The notes under the pieces: model-generated | Databases searched by the model: none | The model's input: the letters and a program-made list of their open reading frames with translations, nothing else | Told to the model about the DNA's origin: nothing | Position numbers and translations under genes: made by a program | NCBI RefSeq assembly: GCF_012489685.1 | Contig: NC_080044.1 | Location: forward strand, 21,122,369-21,186,368 | Origin: Lotus japonicus | Lineage: Eukaryota > Streptophyta > Magnoliopsida > Fabales > Fabaceae | Direction: 5' to 3' | Length of the DNA: 64,000 nucleotides | In this document: piece after piece, positions 21,254 to 33,200 of the stretch | Layout: each line of letters opens with the position of its first letter | Numbering within the stretch: the first letter of the stretch is position 1

Positions 21254-21514
21254 TGTTATGTTATGTAGTCTATTTGTAGTCCCACATCGCTTATGTAGTC
21301 TATTTGTAAGTCCCATGTTGCTTAGAATAAGGAGGAGGTTGACTTAATCCTACTATACATAAGCACCTCATTGTAAGCATTATACACACCAAAAAAATAT
21401 TACTACCTAGTGTAGCGGTGGACGTAGGTACACACATTGTGTTCCGAACCACGTTAAAAACTCCTGTGTTATATTTCTTTCTCTCTTCTCTCTTTTCTAT
21501 TATTGCTCCCAACA
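21254..21514 (+). repeat. 3' LTR of the Tork-like element
   Basis: 261 bases, same length as the 5' LTR, about 9 substitutions. Followed by the target duplication AGTCT at 21515-21519. Confidence 0.9.
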
Positions 21515-21519
21515 AGTCT

Positions 21520-21530
21520 AGGGTCTTACA
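21520..21530. mobile_element. End of the solo-LTR-like element
   Basis: AGGGTCTTACA continues directly from 9799 once the copia insertion is removed, and closes the element with CA. TCAAA (21531-21535) follows and equals the five bases before 7192. Confidence 0.6.
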
Positions 21531-21535
21531 TCAAA

Positions 21536-21909
21536 GGTAGCGGTAGAGATTTTTTGGATTCACTAACCCCAGCGTCACTTCAAGGCTTAACGCGTAGGAT
21601 GAACGCAACACGCAGCGGAGTATCATGATTCAAGGCACATGCATAGCTATGTTGAGGTGGGCGGGCTAGAAGCCTTCGCCACAAGCCTGCTTGTGGACTT
21701 GGATCGCCCGAAAGAGGAGGGCATGGCTGGAGATCCAAAGTGTTGATTACAAAGGCTTATTTATCAGGCCATGTTGGCCATTGTTCTTCACTTTTAGATT
21801 TTTAAGGTTTTTCTTAGGTCTTAGTCAGGATTCTTGGGAATTTCACCTTGTTTCTTGCTTAAAGACACACTTAGCTCTCATGCTTCGAGTTCGATGTCTT
21901 GTGGACTTG
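21536..21909. other. 3' internal part of the Tat-like element
   Basis: No reading frame. This resumes the sequence interrupted at 7191 and leads to the 3' LTR. No convincing polypurine tract is seen just before 21910. Confidence 0.5.
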
Positions 21910-22218
21910 TGGACTGGGCGAGGCCCTAGGGTCCCTCGCCCAGGAAACCTGACCTTGGGCGGGGAACGCACCATGATCTTGGGCCTCCCTTCCCGAGGCC
22001 CAACTGGCCCACTTGGGTAAGTTAGAGGTGTCAAAGCCCAACGCCACCTCTATAAATAGGAGGGAAATACCAATTGTAAATGACTTTTAGCTCATTCGGA
22101 ATAATAATAGCATGGAAATTCAGTTACATTTTCTCTCTCTAAGCGGTTAGAGCTTCTCTCTCTAAGCATTCTCATACTTTGGGTACTACCTTCCCTCTCT
22201 ATGTTCTAGCACGGAACA
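21910..22218 (+). repeat. 3' LTR of the Tat-like element
   Basis: 309 bases, TGGACTGGGCGAGG to CGGAACA, same TATA box (TCTATAAATAGG) as the 5' copy. It is followed by AATAA, as before 1202. Confidence 0.7.
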
Positions 22219-22223
22219 AATAA

Positions 22224-23431
22224 TAATATTAATTATAACAGATTATGATAAAATTTTAATTTGTTTTAATTTTAGTCCCTCTACATATTCCACGTGGAAT
22301 AAAAATAATTAAAAATCGGAAAAAAATATCATGTCACCAATTACCTACATGCTGGCGGCACACATTCGCGGTCAAAATGGTCAATGACGAAAATCAAACG
22401 GTTTACTAAGTTAAGAAATTGAAACCATCAAAATTTTAATACACTAACGAAATCCAAAGTTCATGTGTTCTCTACTGAACATTTTAAGTTTTCAACACAA
22501 TTGGTTCTTGACATGGCATGAGAGCCTCTATGACCAAGTGTACAGGAGATCGATCCTTGTAGAAATATATATATGAAACTATTCATGTTTCCATGTAAAT
22601 CGTCGTTTTATACCAACCAGTGGAAGAAATTACGACAGTTTTCCAAACTGCCATTCATGTAATTTAGGACGGTCGAAATCTCCGTAATGTGAAAAAATTG
22701 ATCGTCACAAGTTTTTTTTCGTGTTGCTTCATTATCCCCTCGACCTATTTCCAAGAACCAACAACACAAAAACCACAACATTCACCAATTGGCAATTGCA
22801 TTAACCAATAAAAAGAAAAAAGAAAATGTTATTGGGAAGAAAAACCCGAAAGTAGCATTCTTGCGCTTTTCTTCGATGAGGTTGCAGAGCATGACTGTCG
22901 GAATCACCAAGCTCAGGTAGGATAGAGAGAAAAATGTTGAAAACATAAATGGGGGAACAAGAGAGTACAAAGGAGGAGGACGAGGAGGGAGGTCTTGCAA
23001 GATATATACTCCTGCAAGATATAATTTAAAAACAATCATTTTGTGAGTTATATATTATTTTGAGTGAGCCTGCTTGAGTTGAAAGTTTTTTTCAAATAGT
23101 AATAATTTTGTGAATTTTCATGATTGTTTACGATACACATTTTTTTGTGATTTTCAAATATTGATGATTATTCTAAAAATCCGAACACATGATAGCATCA
23201 TAGAGAAACTTGTTCTGAGTCGTAGAACTTTGAATTAATTTGTCTTCTTTGACTTAACAAAAACATGTAACGTGAAGCAAGCTAGTATAAAGTTGATTTA
23301 TATTTGATATAATATTGTGTTGGGATTGAAATGTTTAATGTGGAAAATTTCTCCATAATGAGTAGCAATTTTGAATTCATTGTAATTTGAATTTTCTATC
23401 ATTAAAATGCTATCGTGATCATATTATAAAG
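22224..23431. other. Intergenic, no gene seen
   Basis: AT-rich sequence with no motif I recognise. An 85-codon minus-strand frame (22782-23039) is hydrophobic and proline-rich but lacks any family signature or start context, so I do not call it. Confidence 0.4.
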
Positions 23432-23668
23432 TGAAATTCTGGTTCACGCAGGACAGATGTCAAACACTATGTCTATAACAACGCATATAACATGCACGAG
23501 ATAAATCACAACAACAACATGGTGCAACGTCACCTACATATGAGGGCTTCCACCCGAGAAAGGAAATCCAATCTCAATAGTATTGGTACACCCGGTCTTA
23601 GATGAAAAAACCATGTTCAAAATCTTCCTACCTAACACTACCGTGTATTTCTACTTATTACTCCATGA
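23432..23668 (-). repeat. Old copia LTR, part split off by SIRE (continues 35880-36430)
   Basis: Read on the minus strand, this joins to 35880-36430. Together they align with the LTR-like block at 42860-43482. Shared pieces include GAGAGAAAGTGAGAGG, CTAAGTAGAAATACAC-like sequence, AAGACCGG, TGGATTTCCTTTCT and TAGGTGA-GTTGCACC. The ends are TGTTGGACAAGATG (minus strand, from 36430) and AATTTCA (23432). No matching target duplication is left, so it is old. Confidence 0.65.
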
Positions 23669-24909
23669 TGTAAGATCAAGGTTTGATCAGTGGTTGCATC
23701 TCTATGTTTTGATGATTACAATTAAGGTTTGTGATGATGAACAATTGTGGTACCCTAACGTTTGTCTTTTTAAGTTGTGACAAACAGGTTCTGAATCTGA
23801 CCCAAGCCTATTCATTCAGAAGAAGAAGAACCAAGGGTTACTAAAAAGAGAGCTCATTAACCTACCATGTTCGTTCTGAACAGTGACAAATACTTCAGAA
23901 GCTCTGAAGATGGAAGCTCTCAAGAAGATCTGAAGAACTCAAGTCAGAAGTTCTGAAGACCAGATGTTCCAGTGGAACGGTCCAGAAGCAGAAGACTCAA
24001 GTTCTGAAGACCTGCAAGAAGTTGGTTCTGAAGGTCCAAGCTATTCTAGCTCTGACGTTCAGAAGTTCTGAGGAACTCGTTCAGTAGCAGAAGTTGCATG
24101 GTCAGAAGAATTCAAGCTTCAATATGACGATGATCAGAAGCTTCATCAACGTTCATCTGAAGCTTCTTCATCTCAAGTCAACTGGTGAAAGGACAGGTCG
24201 CTATCACAGTACAACGTCGTACAAGTCTCAGTCTGTCCGCCACCTACCTTGTACAGCCTAGCAGTATGATATTACAGAATTGCCACTCCAACGGATATAA
24301 CCCTAGCAACGGCTACATCACAAGTCTTGGAGTATATAAAGGCTGAAGAAAGAAGAAAGAAAATAAGAAACCTTGCTAAAAAATATTCAACACAAACGAA
24401 CCATTCTCTTAGCATTATGTCTTCACTGTTCTTAAACATCTGAGTTTACTATTCGCTTGTTAGAAGCACTCATTGTAAACCCGAAACCTTTTACATCATA
24501 TTGTAAAGTTCATCAAGAGACCAAGGTTGGTCGGATCTTGAGAGGACTGAATCAAGGTTGATTCAGTATTTAGCTAGTCTTAAGAGGATCGGTAGATCAG
24601 CTTCTTAAGAGGATACTAGTGAGAAAATCAGTGTACTGTTAGTCACTTAGCAGATTGCAAAGTGCAGTTGTAACACTCATTGATTTTAGTGGATTGCCTT
24701 CATCAGAAGAAGGAAGAAATCACCTTCACAGGTCGACTGGATTAGCTTGAGCTTTTATCTCAAGTGAACCAGGATAAAATACTCGTGTGCTTTTCTTCCT
24801 ATCTTTCAGCACTTAGTTTTTATCCTTGAGTTTTGAAAAGGCCAAAAAGTATACCCAAGATTCAAAAACTCTATTCAAACCCCCCTTTCTAGTGTTTTTC
24901 GCACCTTCA
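23669..24909 (+). repeat. 5' LTR of the SIRE-type element
   Basis: TGTAAGATCAAGG to GCACCTTCA. TATA box TATATAA at 24333-24339. Its U3 is packed with short repeats of the form TTCTGAAG and CAGAAG (about 23880-24180), which may be regulatory or structural. Confidence 0.95.
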
Positions 24910-24911
24910 AT

Positions 24912-24923
24912 TGGTATCAGAGC
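24912..24923 (+). other. Primer-binding site, initiator tRNA-Met
   Basis: TGGTATCAGAGC, an exact complement of the plant initiator tRNA-Met 3' end, two bases after the LTR. Confidence 0.95.
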
Positions 24924-24987
24924 TCCGGTTCTGATTTTAACACCTAACAGTGTTCAGTGATCCAGAACCTTGTGTGAAAAACAAACA

Positions 24988-26862
24988 ATGGCCCAAGCCA
25001 ATACTTCCGCTGACAACAACAATAACAACAATCAACTCAGAGCACCGATCTTTGATGGTGAAAAGTTTGAGTACTGGAAAGATAGAATAGAATGTTATTT
25101 CCTTGGCACTGACCCAGATCTCTGGGATATGGTCATTGAAGGCTATACTTATCCAGTAGATGCTTCAGGTGTGAAGATCCCTCGCTCTGAAATGACTGAC
25201 GCTCAGTAGAAACGTTTCAAGGATCATCACAAGGAGAAGTCCATGCTATTCAGCTCAATATCATATATTGAGTATGAGAAGATCTCTGACAAAGAAACTG
25301 CTAAATCCATCTTTGACTCCTTGGTCATGACGCATGAAGGAAATGAAGAGGTCAAGGAAACCAAGGCTCTTGCTCTCATACAACAATATGAGCAGTTTAA
25401 GATGGAATCTGGTGAAACCATTGAGGAGATGTACTCAAGATTTCAAACTCTGATTGCTGGAATCAGAGTGCTAAACAAGGGCTACTCTACTGGTGATCAT
25501 GTCAAGAAGATTATCAGAAGTTTGCCTAAGGAGTGGAGAGCTTTTGTCACTGCACTGAAACTCTCCAGAAATTTGAACTCTCTGAAGTTAGAAGAGCTCG
25601 TGAGTCATCTCAGAAGCCATGAGATTGAACTCAAAGGAGACAAGCCTCAGAAGAAAGACAAGTCTATTGCTCTTAAGTCAAAGTCTGACAAAGCAAAAGC
25701 TTATCAGGCAGAAGAGGAAAATTCATCTGAAGAGCTATCAGATGCGTCTGATGATGAAGAGCTGTCTCTTTTCACAAAGAGGTTAAGCAAACTCTGGAAG
25801 AACAGAAATATCAAGGGCAAAGGACCAACGAAAAGTTCAGGAAGATATGAATCTTCATCTGGTCAGAAGAAGTCATCTGGAAAGGAAGTCACTTGCTTCG
25901 AGTGCAAGGAATCTGGGCACTACAAGAGTGACTGTCCCAAGCTCAAGAAGGATAAGAGACCAAGAAAAGTCTTCAAGAAGAAAGCTCTCATAACCTTTGA
26001 TGCAACTGATTCTGATGAAGCTGAGTCAGAAGAAGATGAAGCTGTGGAGGCTCTAATGGCTACCACTAGCAAAGGTGCTGGAGCTTCAGAAGATGATTCA
26101 GACTCTGAGGATGATGATGAGGTATTCTCTAACTTTTCTCTATCTGAGCTAAGAACTGCCTTATCTGAAATAATGAAGAAACATGATATTCTGCTAAATA
26201 AGCATAAAGAACTCAAAAAGAAATATGCTGCTAAAACCAGTTCTATGGAAGTTCATGAGAAGTCAGTCTCTGAACTCATGGATGAAAATTATATTCTTGT
26301 TAATGACAATGCTGTTCTTCGTGCTAAAAATGATGTGCTAGAAGATCAACTTGCATCATCTGATGTTAAGTATGAGACAAAATATGAGAAAGCGTTTCAA
26401 AAGTTCCTTGCAAAGGGCATAGACAGAAGTCTTATGGCTTCAATGATCTATGGCATGAGCAGAAATGGGAACAATGGCCTTGGCTACTTTCAATCCATGG
26501 AAGATAAGTCATCTGAGCCCAAACGCGAACCACTGCATAAGCATTTCGTTCCCGCTGGCACAGTCATTCCAGAGAAGGTCAAACCAAAGATGGTGAAACC
26601 AAATGGAAAGTTCAAACTTGACATGTCTAGATACTATATTCAGGTTCCTATGCATTATCCTCCTGTTGCACCAAAAGTTCCAAGAACTTCTGGGAAAACT
26701 AACAAGAAAGGACCCAAGATATGGGTACCTAAAACAAAAATTATTCCTGTTGCAGACATCTTATGCAGCTCAGTTAAGACACCTGTCATGGTACCTGGAC
26801 AGTGGATGCTCGCGACACATGACGGGCACAAGGTCTATATTCCAAAAACTGACACCGCTTAA
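24988..26862 (+). pseudogene. SIRE-type gag
   Basis: ATG at 24988 (MAQANTSADNNNNNN) begins Gag. APIFDGEKFEYWKDRIECYF is the start of the copia capsid domain. TAG at 25207-25209 interrupts it after 73 codons; reading continues in the same frame to 26862. Downstream are the capsid (IRSLPKEWRAFVTALKLS), a TCFECKESGHYKSDCPKL zinc knuckle (about 25890-25940), an acidic Ser-rich stretch and a coiled-coil-like region with MDENYILVNDNAVLRAKNDV. The last 260 bases overlap the pol frame. It is called a pseudogene because of the TAG, though suppression cannot be excluded. Confidence 0.85.
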
Positions 26863-29860
26863 GTCAGGAGGAGACGTTGGCTTTGGAGGAAACCAGAAGG
26901 GAAAAATTATTGGAAAAGGTTCCATAGGAGATGGAAAAACTCCAGTTATCAATGATGTACTTCTGGTGGAAGGATTATTTCACAACTTGCTCTCCATAAG
27001 CCAAATTGCTGACAAAGGTTACGATGTGATCTTCAATCAAACTGGATGCAAAGCTGTTAGTCAAACAGATGGATCCGTTTTATTTTCTGGGAAGAGAAAA
27101 AATGATATTTACAAGATCAGATCCTCTGAACTGCTATCTCAGAAGGTCAAGTGTCTCATGTCAGTTAATGATGAGCAATGGATCTGGCACAGACGCCTAG
27201 GACATGCAAGTCTCAGAAAAATTTCTCAACTTAGCAAGCTAAATCTCGTCAGAGGATTGCCTCATCTGAAGTATTCATCAGAGGCTCTATGTGAAGCTTG
27301 TCAGAAGGGTAAATTCACCAAGAAGCCTTTTAAAGCAAAGAATGTAGTATCTACAACAATGCCCCTTGAGCTACTTCACATTGATCTCTTTGGACTAGTG
27401 AAAACTGAATCTATTGGAGGAAAGAAGTATGGGTTAGTCATTGTAGATGATTATAGCAGGTGGACATGGGTAAAGTTCCTAAGGCACAAAGATGAAACAC
27501 ATATTGTGTTTACCAACTTCATTACCCAAGTTCAGAAGGAGTTTCAATCTTCCGTGATTACTGTCAGAAGTGACCATGGTGGAGAATTTGAGAACAAAGG
27601 TTTTGAAGATTTATTCAACTCTCAAGGAATCTCTCACAACTTCTCTTGTCCTCGCACTCCTCAACAAAATGGAGTAGTTGAAAGAAAGAATAGAACTCTT
27701 CAGGAGATGGCACGCACCATGATGCAAGAATCAAGTATGGCCAAACACTTCTGGGCAGAAGCAATCAACACTGCTTGCTACATCCAGAACAGAATCTCCA
27801 TTAGACCAATTCTGGAGAAAACTCCTTATGAGCTATGCAAAGGAAGACAACCTGACATCTCTTACTTCCATCCATTCGGAAGTACTTGCTTCATGCTCAA
27901 CACTAAGGAGCAATTGGGTAAATTCGATTCTAAAGCTTTAAAATGTTATTTTCTTGGTTATTCTGAAAGATCCAAAGGATTTAGAATTTATAATATTATT
28001 CATCAAACTGTTGAGGAATCCATCCTGATTAGATTTGATGATAAGCTTGGCTCAGAAAAGTCAAAGCTGTTTGAAAGATTTGCAGATTTAAGCATTGACT
28101 GTTCAGAAGCAAATCAACCAATAAAAAGCCCAGAGGATGTTGCTCCAGAGGCTGAAGCATCTGAAGATTTTCCAACAACTTATGATCCTCTTCAGAAGAA
28201 GAAAAGAATAGTTGCTTCTCATCCAGAAGAACTGATCATTGGCAACAAAGATGCTCCCGTCAGAACCAGGTCTATGCTCAAACCTTCAGAAGAGACTCTT
28301 CTGAGTCTGAAGGGATTTGTGTCTCTCATTGAGCCAAAATCAGTTGATGAAGCTCTTGAAGACAAAGGCTGGATTCAAGCAATGCAAGAAGAGCTAGATC
28401 AGTTCACCAAGAATGATGTATGGACTTTAATGCCTAAACCTAAAGGTTTCCATGTCATAGGAACCAAGTGGGTGTTCAGAAACAAGCTGAATGAAAAAGG
28501 AGAAGTAACAAGAAACAAGGCAAGACTGGTAGCTCAAGGCTACAGTCAACAAGAGGGAATTGATTACACTGAGACCTTTGCTCCTGTAGCAAGGCTTGAA
28601 GCTATAAGGCTACTGATTTCCTTCTCAGTAAATCACAACATCATTCTCCATCAGATGGATGTCAAAAGTGTCTTCCTCAATGGCTACATTTCAGAAGAAG
28701 TGTATGTCAAGCAACCTCTAGGCTTTGAAGACAACAAACATCCAGAGCATGTCTACAAGCTCAAGAAGTCACTCTATGGATTGAAACAAGCTCCCAGAGC
28801 GTGGTATGAAAGGCTCAGCTCCTTTCTTCTACAGAATGAGTTTGTAAGGGGTAAAGGTGACAATACTCTTTTCTGCAGAACCTATAAGAATGACATTCTT
28901 ATAGTTCAGATTTATGTTGATGATATCATTTTTGGTTCTGCTAATCCCTCCTTGTGCAAGGAATTTTCTAAGTTAATGCAGGCTGAATTTGAAATGAGCA
29001 TGATGGGAGAACTTAAATACTTCCTGGGAATTCAAATAGATCAACGACCAGGAGTCACCTATATCCATCAGAAGAAGTACACCCTGGAACTTCTGAAGAA
29101 GTTCAACATGAGTGACTGCAACATCTCAAAGACTCCAATGCATCCAACATGCATTCTTGAGAAAGAGGAAGTTTCCTCTAAGGTATGTCAGAAGCTCTAT
29201 CGTGGAATGATAGGCTCTCTTCTTTACTTAACTGCATCTAGACCTGATATATTGTTTAGTGTGCATCTCTGTGCTAGATTCCAATCAGATCCTAGAGAGA
29301 CTCACTTAACTGCTGTTAAGAGGATCCTCAAATATCTGAAAGGAACCACTAACCTTGGCTTGATGTATAGAAAAACATCAGAGTATACACTTTCAGGTTT
29401 TTGTGATGCTGACTTTGCTGGAGATAGAGTGGAAAGGAAAAGTACTTCTGGAAGCTGCCATTTCCTTGGATCAAATCTTGTCACGTGGTCAAGCAAAAGA
29501 CAGAACACAATTGCTCTATCAACTGCTGAAGCAGAATATGTCTCAGCTGCCACATGCTGTACACAAACCATATGGATGAAGAATCATCTAGAAGATTATG
29601 GGTTGTCTTTGAAGAAGGTTCCTATTTATTGTGACAACACAGCTGCTATCTCACTCAGCAAGAACCCCATTCTACACTCAAGAGCAAAGCATATAGAGGT
29701 AAAATATCATTATATTTGTGATCATGTTCAGAAGGGCACTCTATCACTAGAGTATGTTGATACTGACCATCAGTGGGCAGATATTTTCACTAAGCCCTTA
29801 GCAGAAGATAGGTTTTTATTTATTCTTGAAAACCTGAACATGGATTTTTGTCCAGAGTAA
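26603..29860 (+). CDS. SIRE-type pol: protease, integrase, RT, RNase H
   Basis: An uninterrupted frame of 1085 codons, of which homology starts near 26790. Protease: [16 protein letters not shown] at 26798-26806. Integrase: zinc-binding [12 protein letters not shown] and CEACQKGKF, catalytic blocks [16 protein letters not shown] and [46 protein letters not shown] and the active site [11 protein letters not shown] (about 28911-28943). RNase [48 protein letters not shown] and ADIFTKPLA. Every catalytic motif I would look for is present. It lacks its own start codon in a plausible place and lies +1 relative to gag, so expression would need a frameshift; a small mutation is the alternative. Confidence 0.92.
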   Translation: MESSNLTCLDTIFRFLCIILLLHQKFQELLGKLTRKDPRYGYLKQKLFLLQTSYAAQLRHLSWYLDSGCSRHMTGTRSIFQKLTPLKSGGDVGFGGNQKGKIIGKGSIGDGKTPVINDVLLVEGLFHNLLSISQIADKGYDVIFNQTGCKAVSQTDGSVLFSGKRKNDIYKIRSSELLSQKVKCLMSVNDEQWIWHRRLGHASLRKISQLSKLNLVRGLPHLKYSSEALCEACQKGKFTKKPFKAKNVVSTTMPLELLHIDLFGLVKTESIGGKKYGLVIVDDYSRWTWVKFLRHKDETHIVFTNFITQVQKEFQSSVITVRSDHGGEFENKGFEDLFNSQGISHNFSCPRTPQQNGVVERKNRTLQEMARTMMQESSMAKHFWAEAINTACYIQNRISIRPILEKTPYELCKGRQPDISYFHPFGSTCFMLNTKEQLGKFDSKALKCYFLGYSERSKGFRIYNIIHQTVEESILIRFDDKLGSEKSKLFERFADLSIDCSEANQPIKSPEDVAPEAEASEDFPTTYDPLQKKKRIVASHPEELIIGNKDAPVRTRSMLKPSEETLLSLKGFVSLIEPKSVDEALEDKGWIQAMQEELDQFTKNDVWTLMPKPKGFHVIGTKWVFRNKLNEKGEVTRNKARLVAQGYSQQEGIDYTETFAPVARLEAIRLLISFSVNHNIILHQMDVKSVFLNGYISEEVYVKQPLGFEDNKHPEHVYKLKKSLYGLKQAPRAWYERLSSFLLQNEFVRGKGDNTLFCRTYKNDILIVQIYVDDIIFGSANPSLCKEFSKLMQAEFEMSMMGELKYFLGIQIDQRPGVTYIHQKKYTLELLKKFNMSDCNISKTPMHPTCILEKEEVSSKVCQKLYRGMIGSLLYLTASRPDILFSVHLCARFQSDPRETHLTAVKRILKYLKGTTNLGLMYRKTSEYTLSGFCDADFAGDRVERKSTSGSCHFLGSNLVTWSSKRQNTIALSTAEAEYVSAATCCTQTIWMKNHLEDYGLSLKKVPIYCDNTAAISLSKNPILHSRAKHIEVKYHYICDHVQKGTLSLEYVDTDHQWADIFTKPLAEDRFLFILENLNMDFCPE

Positions 29861-30288
29861 GGTTTTCTTCAGAACTTCTGACCATGGTACCTCTGAAGTC
29901 ATCAGATGTTACCTCTTTCAGAAGTTACTCGATCAGAAGCACTTAACCCACTGGTTAAACTTCTGTGGTAGACAACAATACACGTGTCACTTCATTTGTG
30001 ACATAGTTCCTTGAGTCGCGTGGTATATCTGCTATAATGATGATGTCTACTCTCCTCTACTATGCTATTTTCAGACTATATACTTTATAACCGTTGACCT
30101 TGCTTTTAATTTCTTAGAAAAACTGTCAACGGTTACCATTAAACCCACTATATGCACTATCACACACGATCTCCCACTCACTTACACTTACGGTTTTGAA
30201 ACTCTCGTGTGCATTGCATTCATTCATACTTTTCCCTCCAACATTTCCCCTTTCTCTCTGAACCCTAAAACCTCATCCTCTAAGAATC
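29861..30288. other. Spacer between pol and the third ORF of SIRE
   Basis: About 430 bases without a frame. It may hold a splice acceptor or internal promoter for the next ORF; TTTAATTTCTTAG (about 30105-30117) is acceptor-like. Nothing decisive. Confidence 0.4.
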
Positions 30289-33200
30289 ATGGGCAAATCA
30301 AGGAAACCTAAGGCGAATGTTTCTGCTGCTACCACACAAACTGCCAAAGATCAGGAAAAGCAAAGATTCGAGGAAGCTCAGAAGATTCTGAATGCACCAA
30401 ATGTAGACACCTGTGCAAAGAAAGTGGAAGAACTGAATGTGTGCTGCGAAGCAAGAGTTGATTTTGATAATCTTGCTCAACAAGGGTTTGATATCAGGAA
30501 CCAAGTCGAGTTGCAAGGATGGTCTGGGTACTTCAATAGGCTCGTTGGTCCAATCTATCACAAATTGGTTGTCGAGTTCTGGAAAAATGCAGTGTGCAAT
30601 GACTACTACGTCGTCTCCCATGTACTGGGCAAGAAAATTGTGATCTCTGAAGAATCTATTGCAAAGCTGCTGGGTATGAAGTTCCAGGAGGGAAAAAGGA
30701 TCAAGAATAATGAAGCAAATGTTGCTGGAATGAGGACCGTTGTCAACAAGGCGCTCTATGATAACTGGTCTTACGAGAAAACCAAGTACAGCTTTAAGGA
30801 CTTGAAGTCTGAGATGAAGATTTGGCAAAAGATCTTCATGCACTGCATTCACCCTAGAACTGGAGGAACTGATTACCTGAATGCAACTCAGAAGGTAATC
30901 ATGTACTACATTTCAACTGGTGAGTTTATATGTCTGCCATTCCTACTTTTCAATTATCTGAAGGAGTGTGTGGAAAAATCAAGGACCACAATTGGTTCTG
31001 AGAACAAGAGATTCATCTCCTACATTCCGTATGGAAGGCTACTGTCAGACATCTTCGTCCAAAACAAGCTTATTAAGACTCTATCAGATCTTGAACTTCA
31101 CGAAGATCTGACCACGATAGTTGGTGATACCCTCAATGGCACAAAGTTGAAGAAAATGCAGATCATTGAGAAGATCAAAGTAGCTCCCAAAGAAGACACT
31201 TCTGATGAAGTTCGTCGGAGGAATTACCCCATTGATGACTTTCCCATTTGGTCCAAGAAGGACAATCCAGCATGCATTCTGGAATATGTTAGGATGCTCA
31301 GAAGACAAGGAGATCCTATCACCCTTATAGAATTTGTTAACACTCTTCCTGAAAGTCCTCCTAATCTGGCTACCAGGAAATCCAGGAGAGCAACAAGCAG
31401 CAAGCCCTCAGATCCTAAGGGCAAAGGGATTCTGATAGAGGAACCTGCAAAGAAGAAGGCTGCTTCCAAGACTGTGATCATCAGGGAACCATCTTCTGAA
31501 AGGTCTCTGAAGAGAACCTCAACTCAACAACAACAAATGTCTGATTCTGAAAGCTCAGAAGACACATGGGAAGATTCCTTAAGTGAGGAGACTGAAGATG
31601 AAGACAGGCCTCTGGCTAAGAGACGCAAAATCATTCTTGAGGAAGAGGAAGATGAGCAGGATGACCATGAGATCATCCATAATGTAATTCAGGGTATAAG
31701 AGACTCCTCAGAGGCTGAAGAATCCACAGATTCTGATGAGGTACACTTGGTAAGAAGAAGAAAGCTGCCTCTGAAAGGTCCCCTTCAGCAGAAAGAGACA
31801 GTTGCAGAACAAGCATCTGAACCAACTTCAGAAGAGCAGAGAGAAAGAAGATCTAAACGCACTTCTGATCCAACAAGGGCTGCTAGTCTCACCAGAACCT
31901 CACCCATCAGAAGCCCCAGTAAGGTAATTACTGAAAGCATTAATTCCGATTCTGCTTTAGTAGTTATACCTGAACAACCCCTGCCTATATCTACTTCCAT
32001 GCCTACCTTAACCCAAATAGCACCCACTCAACCTGAAACACAACCTCAAACACAAGCTGCACCTCAAGCTCCTACTTCATCCATCCAAACAGCTACCACA
32101 GCCATCCCTTCCACTCCAATTTACACTTCAACCCCATCCATCCCAACTGAACCAATACCTCCCTTCAATTCCTTCATTCAAGGTATTGTTCAACATGAGG
32201 CCACTCTGAGAACCTTAGTTCAACAGTTCTCTCCCAAGCCTGCATCCACTCCACACACCTTCCTCATAACCCAGACTGGTGAGATCCCTGCTGAGAAAGA
32301 AAAGGAAGATGATGATGTCCAGATCCTTGAGCCGCCCTTCAATGTGAAGCCCCTTCAACAAATTGCTTCCAATTTTGAAGATCGGATTCCAGATGCTGCT
32401 GAGACCTCTTATGTATCCTTGTCCAATTACTCAGCAGTCAACTCACAGGATCTGAGTTTCACTTCACCTGAGAAGACTGTCACCTCAAGGGAAAGGCCAG
32501 ATACTATCTCTGAAGCTGAGCACATGGATGAATCAGATCACTCAGGCTTCGAGAAGGACCATGAGATTGATTTCCCTCCTTCTGAGCACATGGATGAATC
32601 AAATGCTTCAAGCTCCAATGCTGCCAGAACTCCTCAGCCTGTTCTGACCCTAGCCACCTCCTTCCATCCTCAGAATCTTACTCAACTCATTCAGGAGTTT
32701 TCTGAAGAGGCCACCAGAAGACTGAAATGGTTGTATCAGGTAACTGATAATCAGTTTGATGCCTCTCTTGTTGATGGTCTATGGTCTGCCTTTGAGAGAT
32801 GGTCAGAAGGCAAAGGTCATGCACTTCAGAAGCAACTTAGCAGGGAGAAAAGACTAAGAGTTCATGATGCATCTGAGAGGGCCTATGAGCAAAGGCAGAG
32901 AGTGCTGCACAAGGTTTGTGAACCCTTGAGAAGAGCTATGGCTGAAAGCCCTTGGGTTGTCTCTGAATGTACCTCAGAAGATGCTGTGATGCTCTCAGCA
33001 GAGGAAGAAGAAGAAAGCACAGATGGTATAGTCATTCTGGAAGATGCAGATATTCATGAGGTTGAGAAGCAAGGGCCAACTCAAGTTGATACTGTCATGA
33101 CTTCAGAAGCTGAAGCTGCTACTCATCCACAAGCATTAGAAGTTCCCACTTCTGCTCCAGCTCCAGAAGTTGCCGTTTTAGCTGCCCGAATTGACAGGAT

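Larger units (their letters stand above)
9800..21514 (+). mobile_element. Ty1/copia element, Tork/Tnt1-like, interrupted
   Basis: Bounded by identical-length 261-bp LTRs (9800-10060 and 21254-21514) and a perfect target duplication AGTCT (9795-9799 and 21515-21519). Domain order is gag, protease, integrase, RT, RNase H, which defines copia. The integrase and the zone after it (HLKVFGC, FIGYG, GYRFWD) resemble tobacco Tnt1. The element is dead: one frameshift in protease, in-frame stops at 12049, 12544 and 19942, and an Athila-like element inserted at 12718-19810. LTRs differ at about 9 of 261 positions by eye. Confidence 0.9.
1202..22218 (+). mobile_element. Tat-like Ty3/gypsy element, outermost of a four-level nest
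   Basis: Two related LTRs start TGAACTGGGCGAGG (1202) and TGGACTGGGCGAGG (21910). The element is flanked by AATAA at 1197-1201 and 22219-22223. Between the LTRs are broken gag and protease on the plus strand (1651-3436), a stub of the RT entrance (to about 3660), no visible RT, RNase H or integrase, and a large antisense coding region (4679-6880). An antisense ORF between pol and the 3' LTR is a trait of Tat-lineage elements such as Grande, which is why I assign it there. The solo-LTR-like sequence, a copia element and an Athila-like element are nested inside (7192-21530). The AATAA duplication is AT-rich, so on its own it is weaker evidence than the paired LTRs. Confidence 0.75.

Noticed and set aside
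22782..23039. 85-codon minus-strand hydrophobic ORF
   Set aside because: No recognisable domain, poor start context, AT-rich surroundings; consistent with chance.
30298..32027. Minus-strand ORFs of 74-184 codons
   Set aside because: Shadows of the SIRE third ORF.
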